Origin: Bacteroidota bacterium
GTDB taxonomy: Bacteria > Bacteroidota > Bacteroidia > 2-12-FULL-35-15
NCBI GenBank assembly: GCA_029237775.1
Contig: JAQZBR010000004.1
Span: forward strand, 744,001 to 808,000
DNA: 64,000 bases
Direction of reading: 5' to 3'
Below are positions 54,689 to 63,532 of this stretch, in pieces. A model generated the notes under the pieces. It was not told the origin of the DNA. It was given only the letters and a program-made list of their open reading frames with translations, and did no database searches. Every line of letters starts with the position of its first letter. Within the stretch, counting starts at the first letter, position 1. The position numbers and the translations under genes are program-made.

Positions 54689-54805
54689 GCGCAAGATTTT
54701 TTCACGCAGAAGCGCAAAGAATGCGGAGGCTTCTATTTAAAGATGAATAGTGAATCCGACATAAATATTTCTCTGCGTAACTCCTTTTTCTCTGTGATCT
54801 CTGTG
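54689..54805. repeat. Convergent spacer with CTCTGCG-type repeat words
   Basis: It holds CACGCAGAAGCGCAAAGAATG and, 50 bases on, CTCTGCGTAACTCC and TCTCTGTGATCTCTGTG. These resemble the CGCAGAG words next to pyk. No gene and no clear terminator hairpin are seen. Confidence 0.45.
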
Positions 54806-55594
54806 TTAAAGACACCCTGTCCTTCCACCGTCAACAGGAACATTAATTCCCGTGATATAAGAAGCTGCAGGTGATGCCAAAAAAGCAACCGCATTCGCGA
54901 TCTCAGATGGTTCAGCAAAGCGTCCTAATGGTATTTCACTTTCCATTTCATTTTTGATCTCGTTCAACGACTCTCCTGTATTGTTGGATTTTGTTTCAAT
55001 GATATTTTGTAATCTTCCTGTTAACGTTGCCCCCGGCAACACATTGTTTACAGTTATTCCGTATGATGCTACTTCATTTGCAAGCGTCTTACTCCAGTTT
55101 GCAACAGCTGCCCTGATCGTATTTGATACACCTAAGTTCTTTAGCGGGATCTTTACTGAAGTGCTGATGATGTTGATCACTCTTCCATATTGAGCTTTTT
55201 TCATGCCCTCCATCAGTGATTGCACAAGCAAGTGATTGCAAACGAGGTGACTGTTAAATGCCTGAAGAAAATCTTCCACTTTCGCATTTTGAATAAGTCC
55301 GCTCGGAGGGCCACCGGTATTGTTTACCAGGATGTGAACAGCTCCGTTCTTCACAAGGAAATTATCAACTTTTTCTTTTACTTTATTTGGTGTCTGGAAA
55401 TCGACAGCAAGAAAATCATGCTTCTGTCCTTTGGTCGTATCCAGTTCGTTGATCACGTTTTTAAGTGATTCTTCATTTCTTGCGACAAGCACTATATTCG
55501 CTCCTAATAAAGCGAGTTCCAAAGCAGTCGCTTTTCCAATTCCCTGTGTACTTCCGCACACCATTGCAGTTTTTCCAGTTAGATCTAAATTCAT
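54806..55594 (-). CDS. SDR family protein lacking the usual catalytic Tyr/Lys
   Basis: The 262-residue protein has a normal SDR Rossmann domain: MVCGSTQGIGKATALELALLG (TGxxxGxG-like), LVNNTGGPPSG (NNxG-like), and the end ITGINVPVDGG. At the place where YxxxK normally follows the catalytic Ser it has LGVSNTIRAAVANWSKTLA, giving S and R instead of Y and K. The Ser in NIISTS is present. This SNxxR variant defines a recognised divergent SDR subgroup whose chemistry is unclear. It is 43 bp after the FAD oxidoreductase gene on the same strand and is the probable last gene of the polyketide operon. Confidence 0.82.
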   Translation of the reverse strand: MNLDLTGKTAMVCGSTQGIGKATALELALLGANIVLVARNEESLKNVINELDTTKGQKHDFLAVDFQTPNKVKEKVDNFLVKNGAVHILVNNTGGPPSGLIQNAKVEDFLQAFNSHLVCNHLLVQSLMEGMKKAQYGRVINIISTSVKIPLKNLGVSNTIRAAVANWSKTLANEVASYGITVNNVLPGATLTGRLQNIIETKSNNTGESLNEIKNEMESEIPLGRFAEPSEIANAVAFLASPAASYITGINVPVDGGRTGCL

Positions 55595-55637
55595 GCGTCA
55601 AAGATATGTAATAAGATGTTATTGCTTTCTTTTCTTT

Positions 55638-56768
55638 CTAAAAAGGCTTGCCATGCGTTGATTGCACAACTCTATCCCTTATGAATGAAAAGCGTTTTAA
55701 TACGGAGATGGTTATGTTCGTTAAAGCTTTATTCTTTAAGAGCACTTGCAGAAAGGCCGAAAACTTAACCCGTGTTCTGAATGTTGATACCCAAAAAGTA
55801 GCATATTCTTTTTCCAATTCTTCCCTTGTTAATTGGTGTGAAAAGTAGCTCTTGAGAAAACCACTGAGCATATAAGAACTTCTCATAGCCATGCTCATAC
55901 CATTCCCGCTTAAAGGAGCAATATTGCCGGCTGTGTCACCAACCATAAGAATATGATTCTCGACCGCATTCTTATAACCGATCCTGATCTGAGAAACTGC
56001 AAGCGGCTCTTCAAACAAAAAAGTGCTTTCGGAAAAATATTTTTTTAAAAAAGGATTCTTCATCAATATAGCTTCCTCCATTTTCTTTATATCACCGTTG
56101 AATTTTTTCAGATTATCAGAATCAGTGAGGTAGCATAGACAATAACGATTGTTCTCTATCCTGGAAATGCCGCAATACCCGTCCTTGAAATTATGCAGTT
56201 CAATTGTATCGGCAGGAAGATCAGCACACACATGGTATTTGATCCCGACATAATTTTTTCCTTTCTTTTCTTTTGTGAAAGGGCGTCTCAGCTTCGTGTC
56301 CAGATTACTTTTTTTTCCCCAGGAACCCACACAAATTTCAGAAGTAAAGCTGCCTTTTGATGAATCAACAATGAAATGATCATCAACAAACCGGATGTCG
56401 TAAACTTTGCAATCGTCCATAACGACAACACCTTTTCTCGTTGCTATTTCTGACAACCTATGATCAAGAGTAAACCGGCTTATTCCAACTCCACCAAGAT
56501 CAAGTTTATGCTTCAACACGATTCCGGAAGGTGAAGAAACATGCAACCGAGTGATCAAAGGTAATTCCGGCTCATTCAGATCTAAGCCCAATCGTTCAAG
56601 AAAATTTCTTGACTCCATAGAAATATATTCACCGCAAACTTTGTGGAAAGGATATTTATACTTTTCGAACAGAATGCAGGAAATTCCGGAGTCTGCCATT
56701 TGAATCGCGAGAGTTAATCCGGCAAGACCCCCACCTACAATTGCGACCTGAAATCTATTGCTATCCAT
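55638..56768 (-). CDS. FAD-dependent oxidoreductase of the geranylgeranyl reductase/aromatic hydroxylase type
   Basis: The protein starts at ATG 56768 (MDSNRFQVAIVGGGLAGLTL). It has the GxGxxG dinucleotide site (GGGLAG), the KVCGEYIS segment found near the FAD in geranylgeranyl reductases and flavin halogenases, and MVGDTAGNIAPLSGNGMSMA, the second FAD motif. Its start overlaps the methyltransferase stop by one base (TGATG). Its place after a type III polyketide synthase and a methyltransferase mirrors SrsC-type flavin hydroxylases that oxidise phenolic lipids to quinones. It could instead reduce an isoprenoid side chain. The choice cannot be made from sequence. Confidence 0.85.
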   Translation of the reverse strand: MDSNRFQVAIVGGGLAGLTLAIQMADSGISCILFEKYKYPFHKVCGEYISMESRNFLERLGLDLNEPELPLITRLHVSSPSGIVLKHKLDLGGVGISRFTLDHRLSEIATRKGVVVMDDCKVYDIRFVDDHFIVDSSKGSFTSEICVGSWGKKSNLDTKLRRPFTKEKKGKNYVGIKYHVCADLPADTIELHNFKDGYCGISRIENNRYCLCYLTDSDNLKKFNGDIKKMEEAILMKNPFLKKYFSESTFLFEEPLAVSQIRIGYKNAVENHILMVGDTAGNIAPLSGNGMSMAMRSSYMLSGFLKSYFSHQLTREELEKEYATFWVSTFRTRVKFSAFLQVLLKNKALTNITISVLKRFSFIRDRVVQSTHGKPF

Positions 56769-57484
56769 CAATGAGCGGCATTAGGCTTTGCAACTATCAG
56801 ATAACGGAAAGCCCATTTCCATTCAACTGCCGCATTTTTAATTCCTGCATTGCTGATAACATCTTCCAGCTCCGATTTATTGAAACCACGAAGCACTGAA
56901 ATTGGTGCATCATTTTTAACCAAGGTTGAACCCATAAAAAGACGGGTCAAAAATTTTATTGCATAATAAGCCAGCCAATGTCTTTGAAGATCATTGATCA
57001 CCGCGCCTGCTTTAGTATACTTATTCATGTGGATAAAAAGCTCTACCAATTCATTATTTGTTAAGTGATGGCAGAATAAAGAGCAGTGGATAATGTCAAC
57101 ATCATTGTGCTCTTTGAGATAATCGCGGTAATCCATCACAACACCATTTATATTAGGATATTGGCTGCATGCCTTCCGCGTGAATTCAATACAGTCGGGA
57201 TTCATGTCCACTCCAGTGATATTTACTTTGTATTCATGCCTTTCTGCCCAGTGTGCAATTTCTTTCATCGCATCTCCGCCTCCACAACCAATATCTACAA
57301 TATTGTAAACCTTCGATTTGTCTGTCAGAAGTTCCCTGATACCTTCGAGAGAGATTGCGTGCCCGCCAAGTGTTCTGTTAATGAGTTCAAGTTCCCTGAG
57401 GTTTTTAAAAAGCAGCTCCTTCGGGATGTTGGGTTCATCCAGCATTTCGGTTTGGTTGGAACGGTATGTAAATTTTGATGGCAT
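56768..57484 (-). CDS. SAM-dependent methyltransferase of the polyketide operon
   Basis: The protein of 238 residues starts at ATG 57484. It has the class I SAM site NIVDIGCGGGDAMKEIA, then ITGVDMNPDCIEFTRKA and IIHCSLFCHHLTNNELVELF. Its C-terminus contains the NDLQRHWLAYYAI segment found in methyltransferases adjacent to type III polyketide synthases in this phylum. It probably O- or C-methylates the polyketide product. It is 50 bp after the polyketide synthase gene and overlaps the next gene by one base. Confidence 0.85.
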   Translation of the reverse strand: MPSKFTYRSNQTEMLDEPNIPKELLFKNLRELELINRTLGGHAISLEGIRELLTDKSKVYNIVDIGCGGGDAMKEIAHWAERHEYKVNITGVDMNPDCIEFTRKACSQYPNINGVVMDYRDYLKEHNDVDIIHCSLFCHHLTNNELVELFIHMNKYTKAGAVINDLQRHWLAYYAIKFLTRLFMGSTLVKNDAPISVLRGFNKSELEDVISNAGIKNAAVEWKWAFRYLIVAKPNAAH

Positions 57485-57533
57485 CAATTAATTATGGTAT
57501 GAGTACTATCAAATTGAGTTTTGACTCTGTGCA

Positions 57534-58631
57534 TCAGTCATACTTTAAAAATGCTGTTTCAATGCTTAAACCCGGGCCGAAGCCAAGCGCAAAAATATTT
57601 TCACCCACCTTATCCTTATTTTGCATCAACTCGTTCAGGACAAATAAAATAGTCGGTGAAGACATATTACCATATTCACTTAACACATTGTAAGAAGGTT
57701 TTAAATCATTTGCATTTAAAGATAATTTCCTGCCAATAGTATCAAGTATCTTTTTGCCTCCGGGATGAATCGCCCAGTTATCAATATTATCCGAATCTAT
57801 ATTAAATCTGGCTGACGCATTCTCAAGAATTTTTTCAACCTCAGAACCAATAAAGTCAGGAATCTTTGCATCCAGGATCATTTCAAAATTAACAGGCGTC
57901 ACATTCCAACCCATAAGATCCTTGCCTTTGTCGAGCAATAAAGAATAAAAACCTTTCATTGAAAATCCTCTTTGATCTTCGAATTTTGCTGCTTCCTCCG
58001 AAACAACGATCATTGCGGCTGCTCCATCCCCAAAGATCGTATTAGAAAGCAAGTTATCATGATTGTCTTTTGGCTGAAAGTGTAAGGTACAAAGCTCGAC
58101 ACAAACGATAAGGACTTTAGCGTTCTTTTCTGTTTTACAGATCATGTCCGCTATTTTAAGCGCATGAAAGGCTGCATTACATCCGAGAAAATTAACGCTC
58201 ATTCTGTAAATATCCTTGGGCAAGGCTAAACTTTCTATCAGCTCTGCATCCAGTCCCGGTGCAGACAAGCCCGTGCATGTAACAGTGATGAGATGTGTTA
58301 CCCCGTGCCTGGTAAGGGTTGTATTTAGATTCGTAAATGTGTTATTGATAGCTTCTATTGCAAGAGGAAGAGCCCGCTCTTTAAATACATCCAGACGGTC
58401 TTCAACGTTCGCCTTGTCGGGAATTCCATTAAAAAACACATGTTCATTCCTGCTCTTGTCAAAATCCGGAATCACAGAATATCGTTTATCGATTCCACTA
58501 TTGCTGAATAGCACATTCAGCTTGCGCGATGCTGTTTCATCACTGTATGCGGCATGCATGAATTCCAGTATCGCGGTTTGTTTGCTGCGATGCGGGGGAA
58601 CTGCTGTGCCTATAGATGTTATCTTACTCAA
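57534..58631 (-). CDS. Type III polyketide synthase
   Basis: The 365-residue chalcone synthase-like enzyme has a complete triad: C151 in VNFLGCNAAFHALKIADM, H289 in WAIHPGGKKIL and N322 in EYGNMSSPTILFVL. GFGPGLSIETAFL closes the fold as in the whole family. It condenses a CoA- or ACP-bound starter with malonyl units, without a separate ACP. Bacterial relatives make alkylpyrones, alkylresorcinols or tetrahydroxynaphthalene. The start is taken as TTG at 58631 because no ATG lies near the conserved N-terminus (SKITSIGTAVPPH). The UbiA-like gene ends 4 bp upstream. Confidence 0.93.
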   Translation of the reverse strand: MSKITSIGTAVPPHRSKQTAILEFMHAAYSDETASRKLNVLFSNSGIDKRYSVIPDFDKSRNEHVFFNGIPDKANVEDRLDVFKERALPLAIEAINNTFTNLNTTLTRHGVTHLITVTCTGLSAPGLDAELIESLALPKDIYRMSVNFLGCNAAFHALKIADMICKTEKNAKVLIVCVELCTLHFQPKDNHDNLLSNTIFGDGAAAMIVVSEEAAKFEDQRGFSMKGFYSLLLDKGKDLMGWNVTPVNFEMILDAKIPDFIGSEVEKILENASARFNIDSDNIDNWAIHPGGKKILDTIGRKLSLNANDLKPSYNVLSEYGNMSSPTILFVLNELMQNKDKVGENIFALGFGPGLSIETAFLKYD

Positions 58632-58635
58632 GAGT

Positions 58636-59532
58636 TTAAAAAATTGAAATTATGATGAGAATAAAAAAATAAATATTCATGCATGACGAAGCGATCACGT
58701 TCATGCGCATGGTGTTCTCAAAATCGGCATTAACAGCGCTTCTTTTTACTTTGAAGAACCAGATCCCCAGTCGGAGCACTACAGGCATCATCAACAGGAT
58801 AAATAACCAAAAAGCGATTGACTGTTCTTTCAAAGTGAAATAATAAAAAAGCAGGACGGTTGCCATTGTAAACATACAAGCAGAAAAAATAAAAGTGCCG
58901 ACATAACCCAGCCGGTAACTGATAGTTGTCACGCCATCTTGCTTATCCGCCTCGTGCTGATAAATCTGCGTAAGAGGGTAAACGCTTCCAATAAACAAGC
59001 TCGCGACAGCCATGCATATAACATTCGGCAGAGTGAAAAAGTTTAAGGAAGAAAAATCAATGAATGCAGAAGAGCACATCAGGTAAGTGAACGCACCCTG
59101 AAAAAAGAAGACCGTAAGAAACCCGACAATCGCGTATTTCTTTAAACGCAAACCTCTGTAGCTGTAAGCTCTCGAGATCATTACATAAATAAGAACAAAT
59201 ATCGAAAACCAAAGGTTTACAAAGACGGCAGCTAAAAAACCGATGAAATCAAGGAGCAGTGTTGCATAGAACAAATTCCGGGAAACTTTAGGCGGATGCT
59301 TTAATCCTCCGATGCTACCTTCATCTTTATCCTGATAACTGTTATAGCCATTGCTGGAAGGATATATGATCAAATGAAGGATAAGAAAGGCGAGTATTGA
59401 TTCTTTCAAGTGAACAACGGGTGACTGGCTGAGCGCAAAAAGAAAGACCGGCATCAAATGATATGAAAAAGGAAAACGCAAATGTTTTACAGTGCTCTTA
59501 TCAAACCAGGATATGAAGTTGAGGCCTGCCAT
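58636..59532 (-). CDS. UbiA-like prenyltransferase family membrane protein
   Basis: The 298-residue protein has about eight to nine helices and both Asp-rich regions of the UbiA family: NGYNSYQDKDEGSIGG (NxxxDxD) and IYQHEADKQDGVTTISYRLG (DxxD then Lys/Arg). UbiA enzymes attach an isoprenoid chain to an aromatic ring in the membrane. Both motifs are shortened relative to classical UbiA, so the acceptor and donor are open, and a non-prenyl role cannot be excluded. It is the first gene of the polyketide operon, with a near-consensus promoter at 59538-59569. Confidence 0.82.
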   Translation of the reverse strand: MAGLNFISWFDKSTVKHLRFPFSYHLMPVFLFALSQSPVVHLKESILAFLILHLIIYPSSNGYNSYQDKDEGSIGGLKHPPKVSRNLFYATLLLDFIGFLAAVFVNLWFSIFVLIYVMISRAYSYRGLRLKKYAIVGFLTVFFFQGAFTYLMCSSAFIDFSSLNFFTLPNVICMAVASLFIGSVYPLTQIYQHEADKQDGVTTISYRLGYVGTFIFSACMFTMATVLLFYYFTLKEQSIAFWLFILLMMPVVLRLGIWFFKVKRSAVNADFENTMRMNVIASSCMNIYFFILIIISIF

Positions 59533-59537
59533 CCCAA

Positions 59538-59569
59538 CAAATATAAGGTTTTATGTTGGTACATACAAT
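59538..59569 (-). promoter_or_regulatory. Bacteroidota-type promoter of the polyketide operon
   Basis: On the minus strand, ATTG at 59569-59566, a 20-bp spacer, and a perfect -7 box TATATTTG at 59545-59538. The predicted start site falls within a few bases of the ATG at 59532, implying a leaderless or nearly leaderless message. Confidence 0.6.
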
Positions 59570-59600
59570 TAAGAGGGACGCCTGCGGCACATTTAATATT

Positions 59601-59640
59601 TTCTTTTTTCTTGATAAAAAAGAAACAAAAAATCAAGAAA
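59601..59640. repeat. Overlapping AT-rich inverted repeats
   Basis: TTCTTTTTT (59601-59609) pairs with AAAAAAGAA (59616-59624), while TTTCTTGAT (59607-59615) pairs with ATCAAGAAA (59632-59640). The two hairpins share bases and exclude each other. Both lie between radA and the polyketide operon, outside the predicted transcript of the latter. A 14-base palindrome AGGCTTTCAAGCCT is at 59676-59689. Confidence 0.55.
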
Positions 59641-59747
59641 GCCTTAATACGGCCCACATGGCTACACGGCATCGAAGGCTTTCAAGCCTCACCCGCGACT
59701 TCGTAGAATACTTTTCATAAAGTAATACATCTCTTGATATGATTGGA

Positions 59748-61121
59748 TTATCCAAACAGGAGACCAAACACCTCTTCTATCTTTCCTACCATGGTAATCT
59801 TGATCTTGTAAGAGCCAATGTCCAGGCCTTTTTTATTGTATTTGGAAATGAAGATATGTTCGAAGCCTAGTTTTTCTGCTTCGGAGATCCGCTGATCGAT
59901 ACGGTTTACCGGACGGATCTCACCACTCAATCCAACTTCCCCTGCAAAGCACGTTTTAGGCGAGATAGGCATATCCTCATTGCTTGAAAGAACAGCGCAT
60001 ACTAAAGCCAGATCAATTCCCGGATCTTCTACTTTGATCCCACCTGCAAGATTCAGAAAAACATCCTTTACTCCAAGTCGGAATCCGCATCTCTTTTCAA
60101 GAACAGCTAATAACATTGCAAGCCTGCGAAGATCAAAACCTGTTGAAGACCTCTGTGGTGTTCCGTATGCAGCACTGCTTACCAAAGCCTGAGTCTCGAT
60201 CAGCATTGGCCTCATTCCTTCCATCGTTGCAGCTATCGCCACTCCGCTCACCAGCTCTTCCCTGTTTGTAATGAGTATTTCAGAAGGGTTACTCACTTCA
60301 CGCAAACCGCTTCCCTGCATTTCATAAATACCTAATTCATTCGTTGAACCGAAACGATTTTTCGCTGTGCGCAACAAACGATACACATGATTTCTATCTC
60401 CTTCGAACTGCAGCACAGTATCAACCATGTGCTCTAATACTTTCGGACCCGCCAGACTACCATCCTTGGTAATATGTCCGATAAGGAACACAGGTGTTCC
60501 GCTTTCCTTTGCGTAGCGCAGCAACTCAGCCGTACACTCGCGGATCTGCGAAACACTTCCGGGAGATGATTCTATATGTGCTGAATGTAAAGTTTGAATC
60601 GAATCTACGATCACAAAGTTCGGCTCAAGAATTTCTATCTGCTTAAAAATATTCTGAGTGGATGTTTCTGTTAAAATATAACAGTTCGGGTTGTTCATTC
60701 CTATCCGTTCGGCACGCATTCTGATCTGCTGCTCGCTCTCTTCTCCTGACACGTACAATACTTTCAGGCTGCGCATATTCACAGCGATCTGCAACATCAA
60801 TGTTGACTTACCAATTCCCGGTTCACCACCAAATAAAGTAAGAGAGCCCGGAACAAGCCCGCCACCTAATACACGTGATAATTCCTTATCATAAATTTCA
60901 ATCCTATGCTGCTCCGAAAGATTAATGTCGGTGACAAGCTGTGGCTTAGATGCACGTTGTGTGCTTGTGCTTGCAATGCCCGGGACTTTTCCATCATCAC
61001 CTTTGCTGACAACTTCTTCTACGTAAGTATTCCATTCGCCACATGAAGGACAGCGTCCAATCCATTTACCGGATTGAGCACCGCAATTCTGACAGAAATA
61101 GGAGGTTTTTGTTTTAGCCAT
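59748..61121 (-). CDS. radA: DNA repair protein RadA
   Basis: The 457-residue protein has the N-terminal zinc finger (C10, C13, C24, C27 in FCQNCGAQ and CPSCGEW), the Walker A motif GGEPGIGKST at 98-107, the RadA-specific RTAKNRFGSTNE, and a C-terminal Lon protease-like domain (GEIRPVNRIDQRISEAEKLG). It is a RecA-related helicase that helps process branched recombination intermediates. It lies upstream of the polyketide operon on the same strand, but a repeat-rich 215-bp gap with its own promoter separates them. Confidence 0.96.
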   Translation of the reverse strand: MAKTKTSYFCQNCGAQSGKWIGRCPSCGEWNTYVEEVVSKGDDGKVPGIASTSTQRASKPQLVTDINLSEQHRIEIYDKELSRVLGGGLVPGSLTLFGGEPGIGKSTLMLQIAVNMRSLKVLYVSGEESEQQIRMRAERIGMNNPNCYILTETSTQNIFKQIEILEPNFVIVDSIQTLHSAHIESSPGSVSQIRECTAELLRYAKESGTPVFLIGHITKDGSLAGPKVLEHMVDTVLQFEGDRNHVYRLLRTAKNRFGSTNELGIYEMQGSGLREVSNPSEILITNREELVSGVAIAATMEGMRPMLIETQALVSSAAYGTPQRSSTGFDLRRLAMLLAVLEKRCGFRLGVKDVFLNLAGGIKVEDPGIDLALVCAVLSSNEDMPISPKTCFAGEVGLSGEIRPVNRIDQRISEAEKLGFEHIFISKYNKKGLDIGSYKIKITMVGKIEEVFGLLFG

Positions 61122-61309
61122 AAATCAGTAGGCAATCGGACGGCAGGCAATTTGTTAATACTGTTGCCTCTAAGAAAATTGCAAAGCGAATTTACACTTC
61201 TCGCTGCTAGAAAAAGTCGTGTGTTAATAAAAGCAAGTAAGTTTTTTGGATTTTTGGGTTTCAGGAAATAAAAGGATTCTGTCTCTTTGCATATCTAAAT
61301 GGATATCTT

Positions 61310-61516
61310 ATGAAAAACCTGTTTGGTATTGCCCTATTGCTAGTCCTGTTTGCTTCGTGCAAAAAAGAATACGTATGTGTTTGTACAAACACTACTACAG
61401 GCGAAAAAACCTATGGCGACAAAGTCAAGACAGGCAGAATAGCTAAAACAGCTTATGAGGAAAGCTGTGAAGCAAACGGTGATGTGTATAATGATGTGAG
61501 CTGTAAGCTGGAATAG
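61310..61516 (+). CDS. Small lipoprotein, function unknown
   Basis: The 68-residue protein has a signal peptide with lipobox LLVLFASC (Cys17), followed by KKEYVCVCTNTTTGEK. The mature part is about 52 residues with further Cys residues at VCVC, ESCEANG and SCKLE. It is expected to sit as a lipid-anchored protein in the periplasm or outer membrane. Cys-rich, Lys-rich lipoproteins of this size are common in this phylum and unassigned. It converges on rfaE2 with 1 bp between. Confidence 0.7.
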   Translation: MKNLFGIALLLVLFASCKKEYVCVCTNTTTGEKTYGDKVKTGRIAKTAYEESCEANGDVYNDVSCKLE

Positions 61517-61517
61517 A

Positions 61518-62054
61518 TCAACCTTTGATCTTTTGCTCTATTGCAGTTGTAGAGAACCCCGGGAGATATTCTATGGTCCGGACCTCTCCGCCATTCGCTT
61601 TTACAGTATCTGAACCCACGATATATTTTCTATTTGAGGGATCTTTTTCATTGGCATCATAATCAGCACCTTTTACAAGAATATCAGGTTTGATATGACT
61701 GATAAGATCTGCGGGAGTGTCCTCGTCAAAGATTATAACTCCGCTCACAAAGTGCAGAGAAGCGAGGATCATTGCTCTTGTTTGTTCATCCTGCAGTGGT
61801 CTGCTGACCGACTTACCCAGACGTTTAACCGATGCATCGCTGTTCACTCCAACTATCAATTCTCCGCCTAAATCACTTGCTTTGGCAAGATAATCTATAT
61901 GTCCGCGATGAATGATATCGAAGCAGCCGTTGGTGAACACGATCGTCTTTCCGAGAAATTTAGAAACTGCTATTGATTTCAGCAAAGTTTCTAGGGTATG
62001 GATCTTCGACTGAATAACATCCAGAGCAGCTACTTTATGATCATAAGGAATCAT
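61518..62054 (-). CDS. rfaE2: D-glycero-beta-D-manno-heptose 1-phosphate adenylyltransferase
   Basis: The 178-residue protein corresponds to the C-terminal cytidylyltransferase-like domain of HldE. It has TIVFTNGCFDIIHRGHIDYL, in which H49 and H52 form the HxGH motif, GVNSDASVKRLGK, and ILVKGADYDANE. It makes ADP-heptose precursors for lipopolysaccharide. The kinase half (rfaE1) is separate in this phylum and not seen here. Its start overlaps the upstream stop (TGATG). Confidence 0.92.
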   Translation of the reverse strand: MIPYDHKVAALDVIQSKIHTLETLLKSIAVSKFLGKTIVFTNGCFDIIHRGHIDYLAKASDLGGELIVGVNSDASVKRLGKSVSRPLQDEQTRAMILASLHFVSGVIIFDEDTPADLISHIKPDILVKGADYDANEKDPSNRKYIVGSDTVKANGGEVRTIEYLPGFSTTAIEQKIKG

Positions 62055-63103
62055 CAGGAACGGGGATTAAGATCCAATGTTTCAGGATCAATTTCAATTT
62101 CTGTATTCTTATTTAAAATTGGAAGCAATATGAGCGAAAGGAGGCCTGCAAAAAGGATCAACACTATTTGTGAAACCCAAACCGACCATGCAAAGGCAAA
62201 AGATCCGGTTTGGGACATTGCGTACACGGTTGTAAGAATCTGGATCACGATAAGCTGATACATGCCTGTACCACCCGGAACGACAACCACTGCAAGGCTT
62301 CCAAATACTGTGATCACCATGGCCACCACAAATGAAAGATCTTTTAATTCATTGAATGCGAAGAAACAAACATACACCTGAAGAATATACATCAGCCAGA
62401 TCATCACTGTGTGGAAGATAAACAACCAAGGATTGTTCACTTTTTTAACACTCAGTAAACCTTCCCAAAGACCATTCACAAAACCTTTCAGCTTGCCGCT
62501 CATTAAGTTTTTGATCTTATTCCTGAAATAGAAAAATGCTGCAATGCCCGCAAGCAGCAGAACACATGCAACTATGACAAACAGTTGTTTCTGCATCAGC
62601 TGGTTGAATTTTGCAGTAACCGGTATAAAAATAAGATCATTGGCAATTCCCGAGATCTTCGTGAATTCCATTGTCAGCGTCAAAAAGAAAAGCAGGATCA
62701 AACACACTACATCCAAAGCCCTTTCCGCGATCACACTTCCAAAACCCTGAACGAATGGAACTTTTTCATAACGTGTTAAGAGTCCGCAGCGCGTCACTTC
62801 GCCCAAACGTGGAATAGCGAGATTTGCCAGGTATCCGACAGCAACTGAAAAGAAAGTATTGCTTGTTTTGGGATGATGTCCCAGAGGCTTCAGCAATAAT
62901 TTCCAGCGCAAGGCCCGGAAATAATGACTCAGGCCACTTATCAGAATTGATAACAGGATCCAGAAATAATTGGCACCCTCCAAAGCACCTTTTATATTGA
63001 GAAGCTCAGCATCTGTTTTATCCTTAACAGCCAGCCATATTAACAGGATCCCGATGCTTAAAAAGAAAAGGAACTTTAATATGTTGGCCAGTTGTTGTTT
63101 CAA
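62054..63103 (-). CDS. Flippase-like (LPG synthase transmembrane/YbhN) membrane protein
   Basis: The 349-residue protein has about eight helices and the domain of the lysylphosphatidylglycerol synthase TM region: ALRWKLLLKPLGHHPKTSNT, VGYLANLAIPRLGEVTRCG, AERALDVVCLILLF and VVVVPGGTGMYQLI. The GLG/PGG loops match bacterial flippase-like proteins. It has no aminoacyl-transferase domain. The start is TTG at 63103, 2 bp from the panD stop. It may move a lipid or glycolipid precursor across the inner membrane; the substrate is unknown. Confidence 0.85.
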   Translation of the reverse strand: MKQQLANILKFLFFLSIGILLIWLAVKDKTDAELLNIKGALEGANYFWILLSILISGLSHYFRALRWKLLLKPLGHHPKTSNTFFSVAVGYLANLAIPRLGEVTRCGLLTRYEKVPFVQGFGSVIAERALDVVCLILLFFLTLTMEFTKISGIANDLIFIPVTAKFNQLMQKQLFVIVACVLLLAGIAAFFYFRNKIKNLMSGKLKGFVNGLWEGLLSVKKVNNPWLFIFHTVMIWLMYILQVYVCFFAFNELKDLSFVVAMVITVFGSLAVVVVPGGTGMYQLIVIQILTTVYAMSQTGSFAFAWSVWVSQIVLILFAGLLSLILLPILNKNTEIEIDPETLDLNPRS

Positions 63104-63105
63104 AA

Positions 63106-63456
63106 TTATCGAAGGGTATTCGTTTTGGTATCGGGAAAGATCACGGTAGGCTTGTGTTTCTTAGCTTCTTCAAAGTCCATCAGACAGTAAGACACAATAA
63201 TGATCTCGTGACCTGCTTTAACTTTTAGCGATGCAGGACCGTTCAGGCAGATCACCTTTGATCCTCTTTCTCCACGGATAACATAGGTGGTGAAACGCTC
63301 ACCATTATTGTAATTGAAGATGTCCACCTTTTCGTTTTCGATAAGGTTGGAAGCATCCATCAGATCCTCATCAATGGTCACCGAGCCGATGTAATCGAGG
63401 TCGGCCTGGGTAACTGTAACACGATGAATCTTTGATTTTAGAACTTCTATCTGCAT
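63106..63456 (-). CDS. panD: Aspartate 1-decarboxylase
   Basis: The start at ATG 63456 gives [20 protein letters not shown] and 116 residues, the family's length; a far longer in-frame start at 63651 would add a segment unrelated to PanD. The self-cleavage site is G24-S25 (DYIGSVTI), where Ser becomes the pyruvoyl group. It makes beta-alanine for pantothenate and CoA. The flippase-like gene follows within 2 bp. Confidence 0.95.
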   Translation of the reverse strand: MQIEVLKSKIHRVTVTQADLDYIGSVTIDEDLMDASNLIENEKVDIFNYNNGERFTTYVIRGERGSKVICLNGPASLKVKAGHEIIIVSYCLMDFEEAKKHKPTVIFPDTKTNTLR

Positions 63457-63532
63457 AACGGATGCAAAATTACTAAATAAAGCAATGAGAAGCTCCTTTT
63501 TAGACGAAAAAGCCCTGTTGGCGGTGAAAGGG

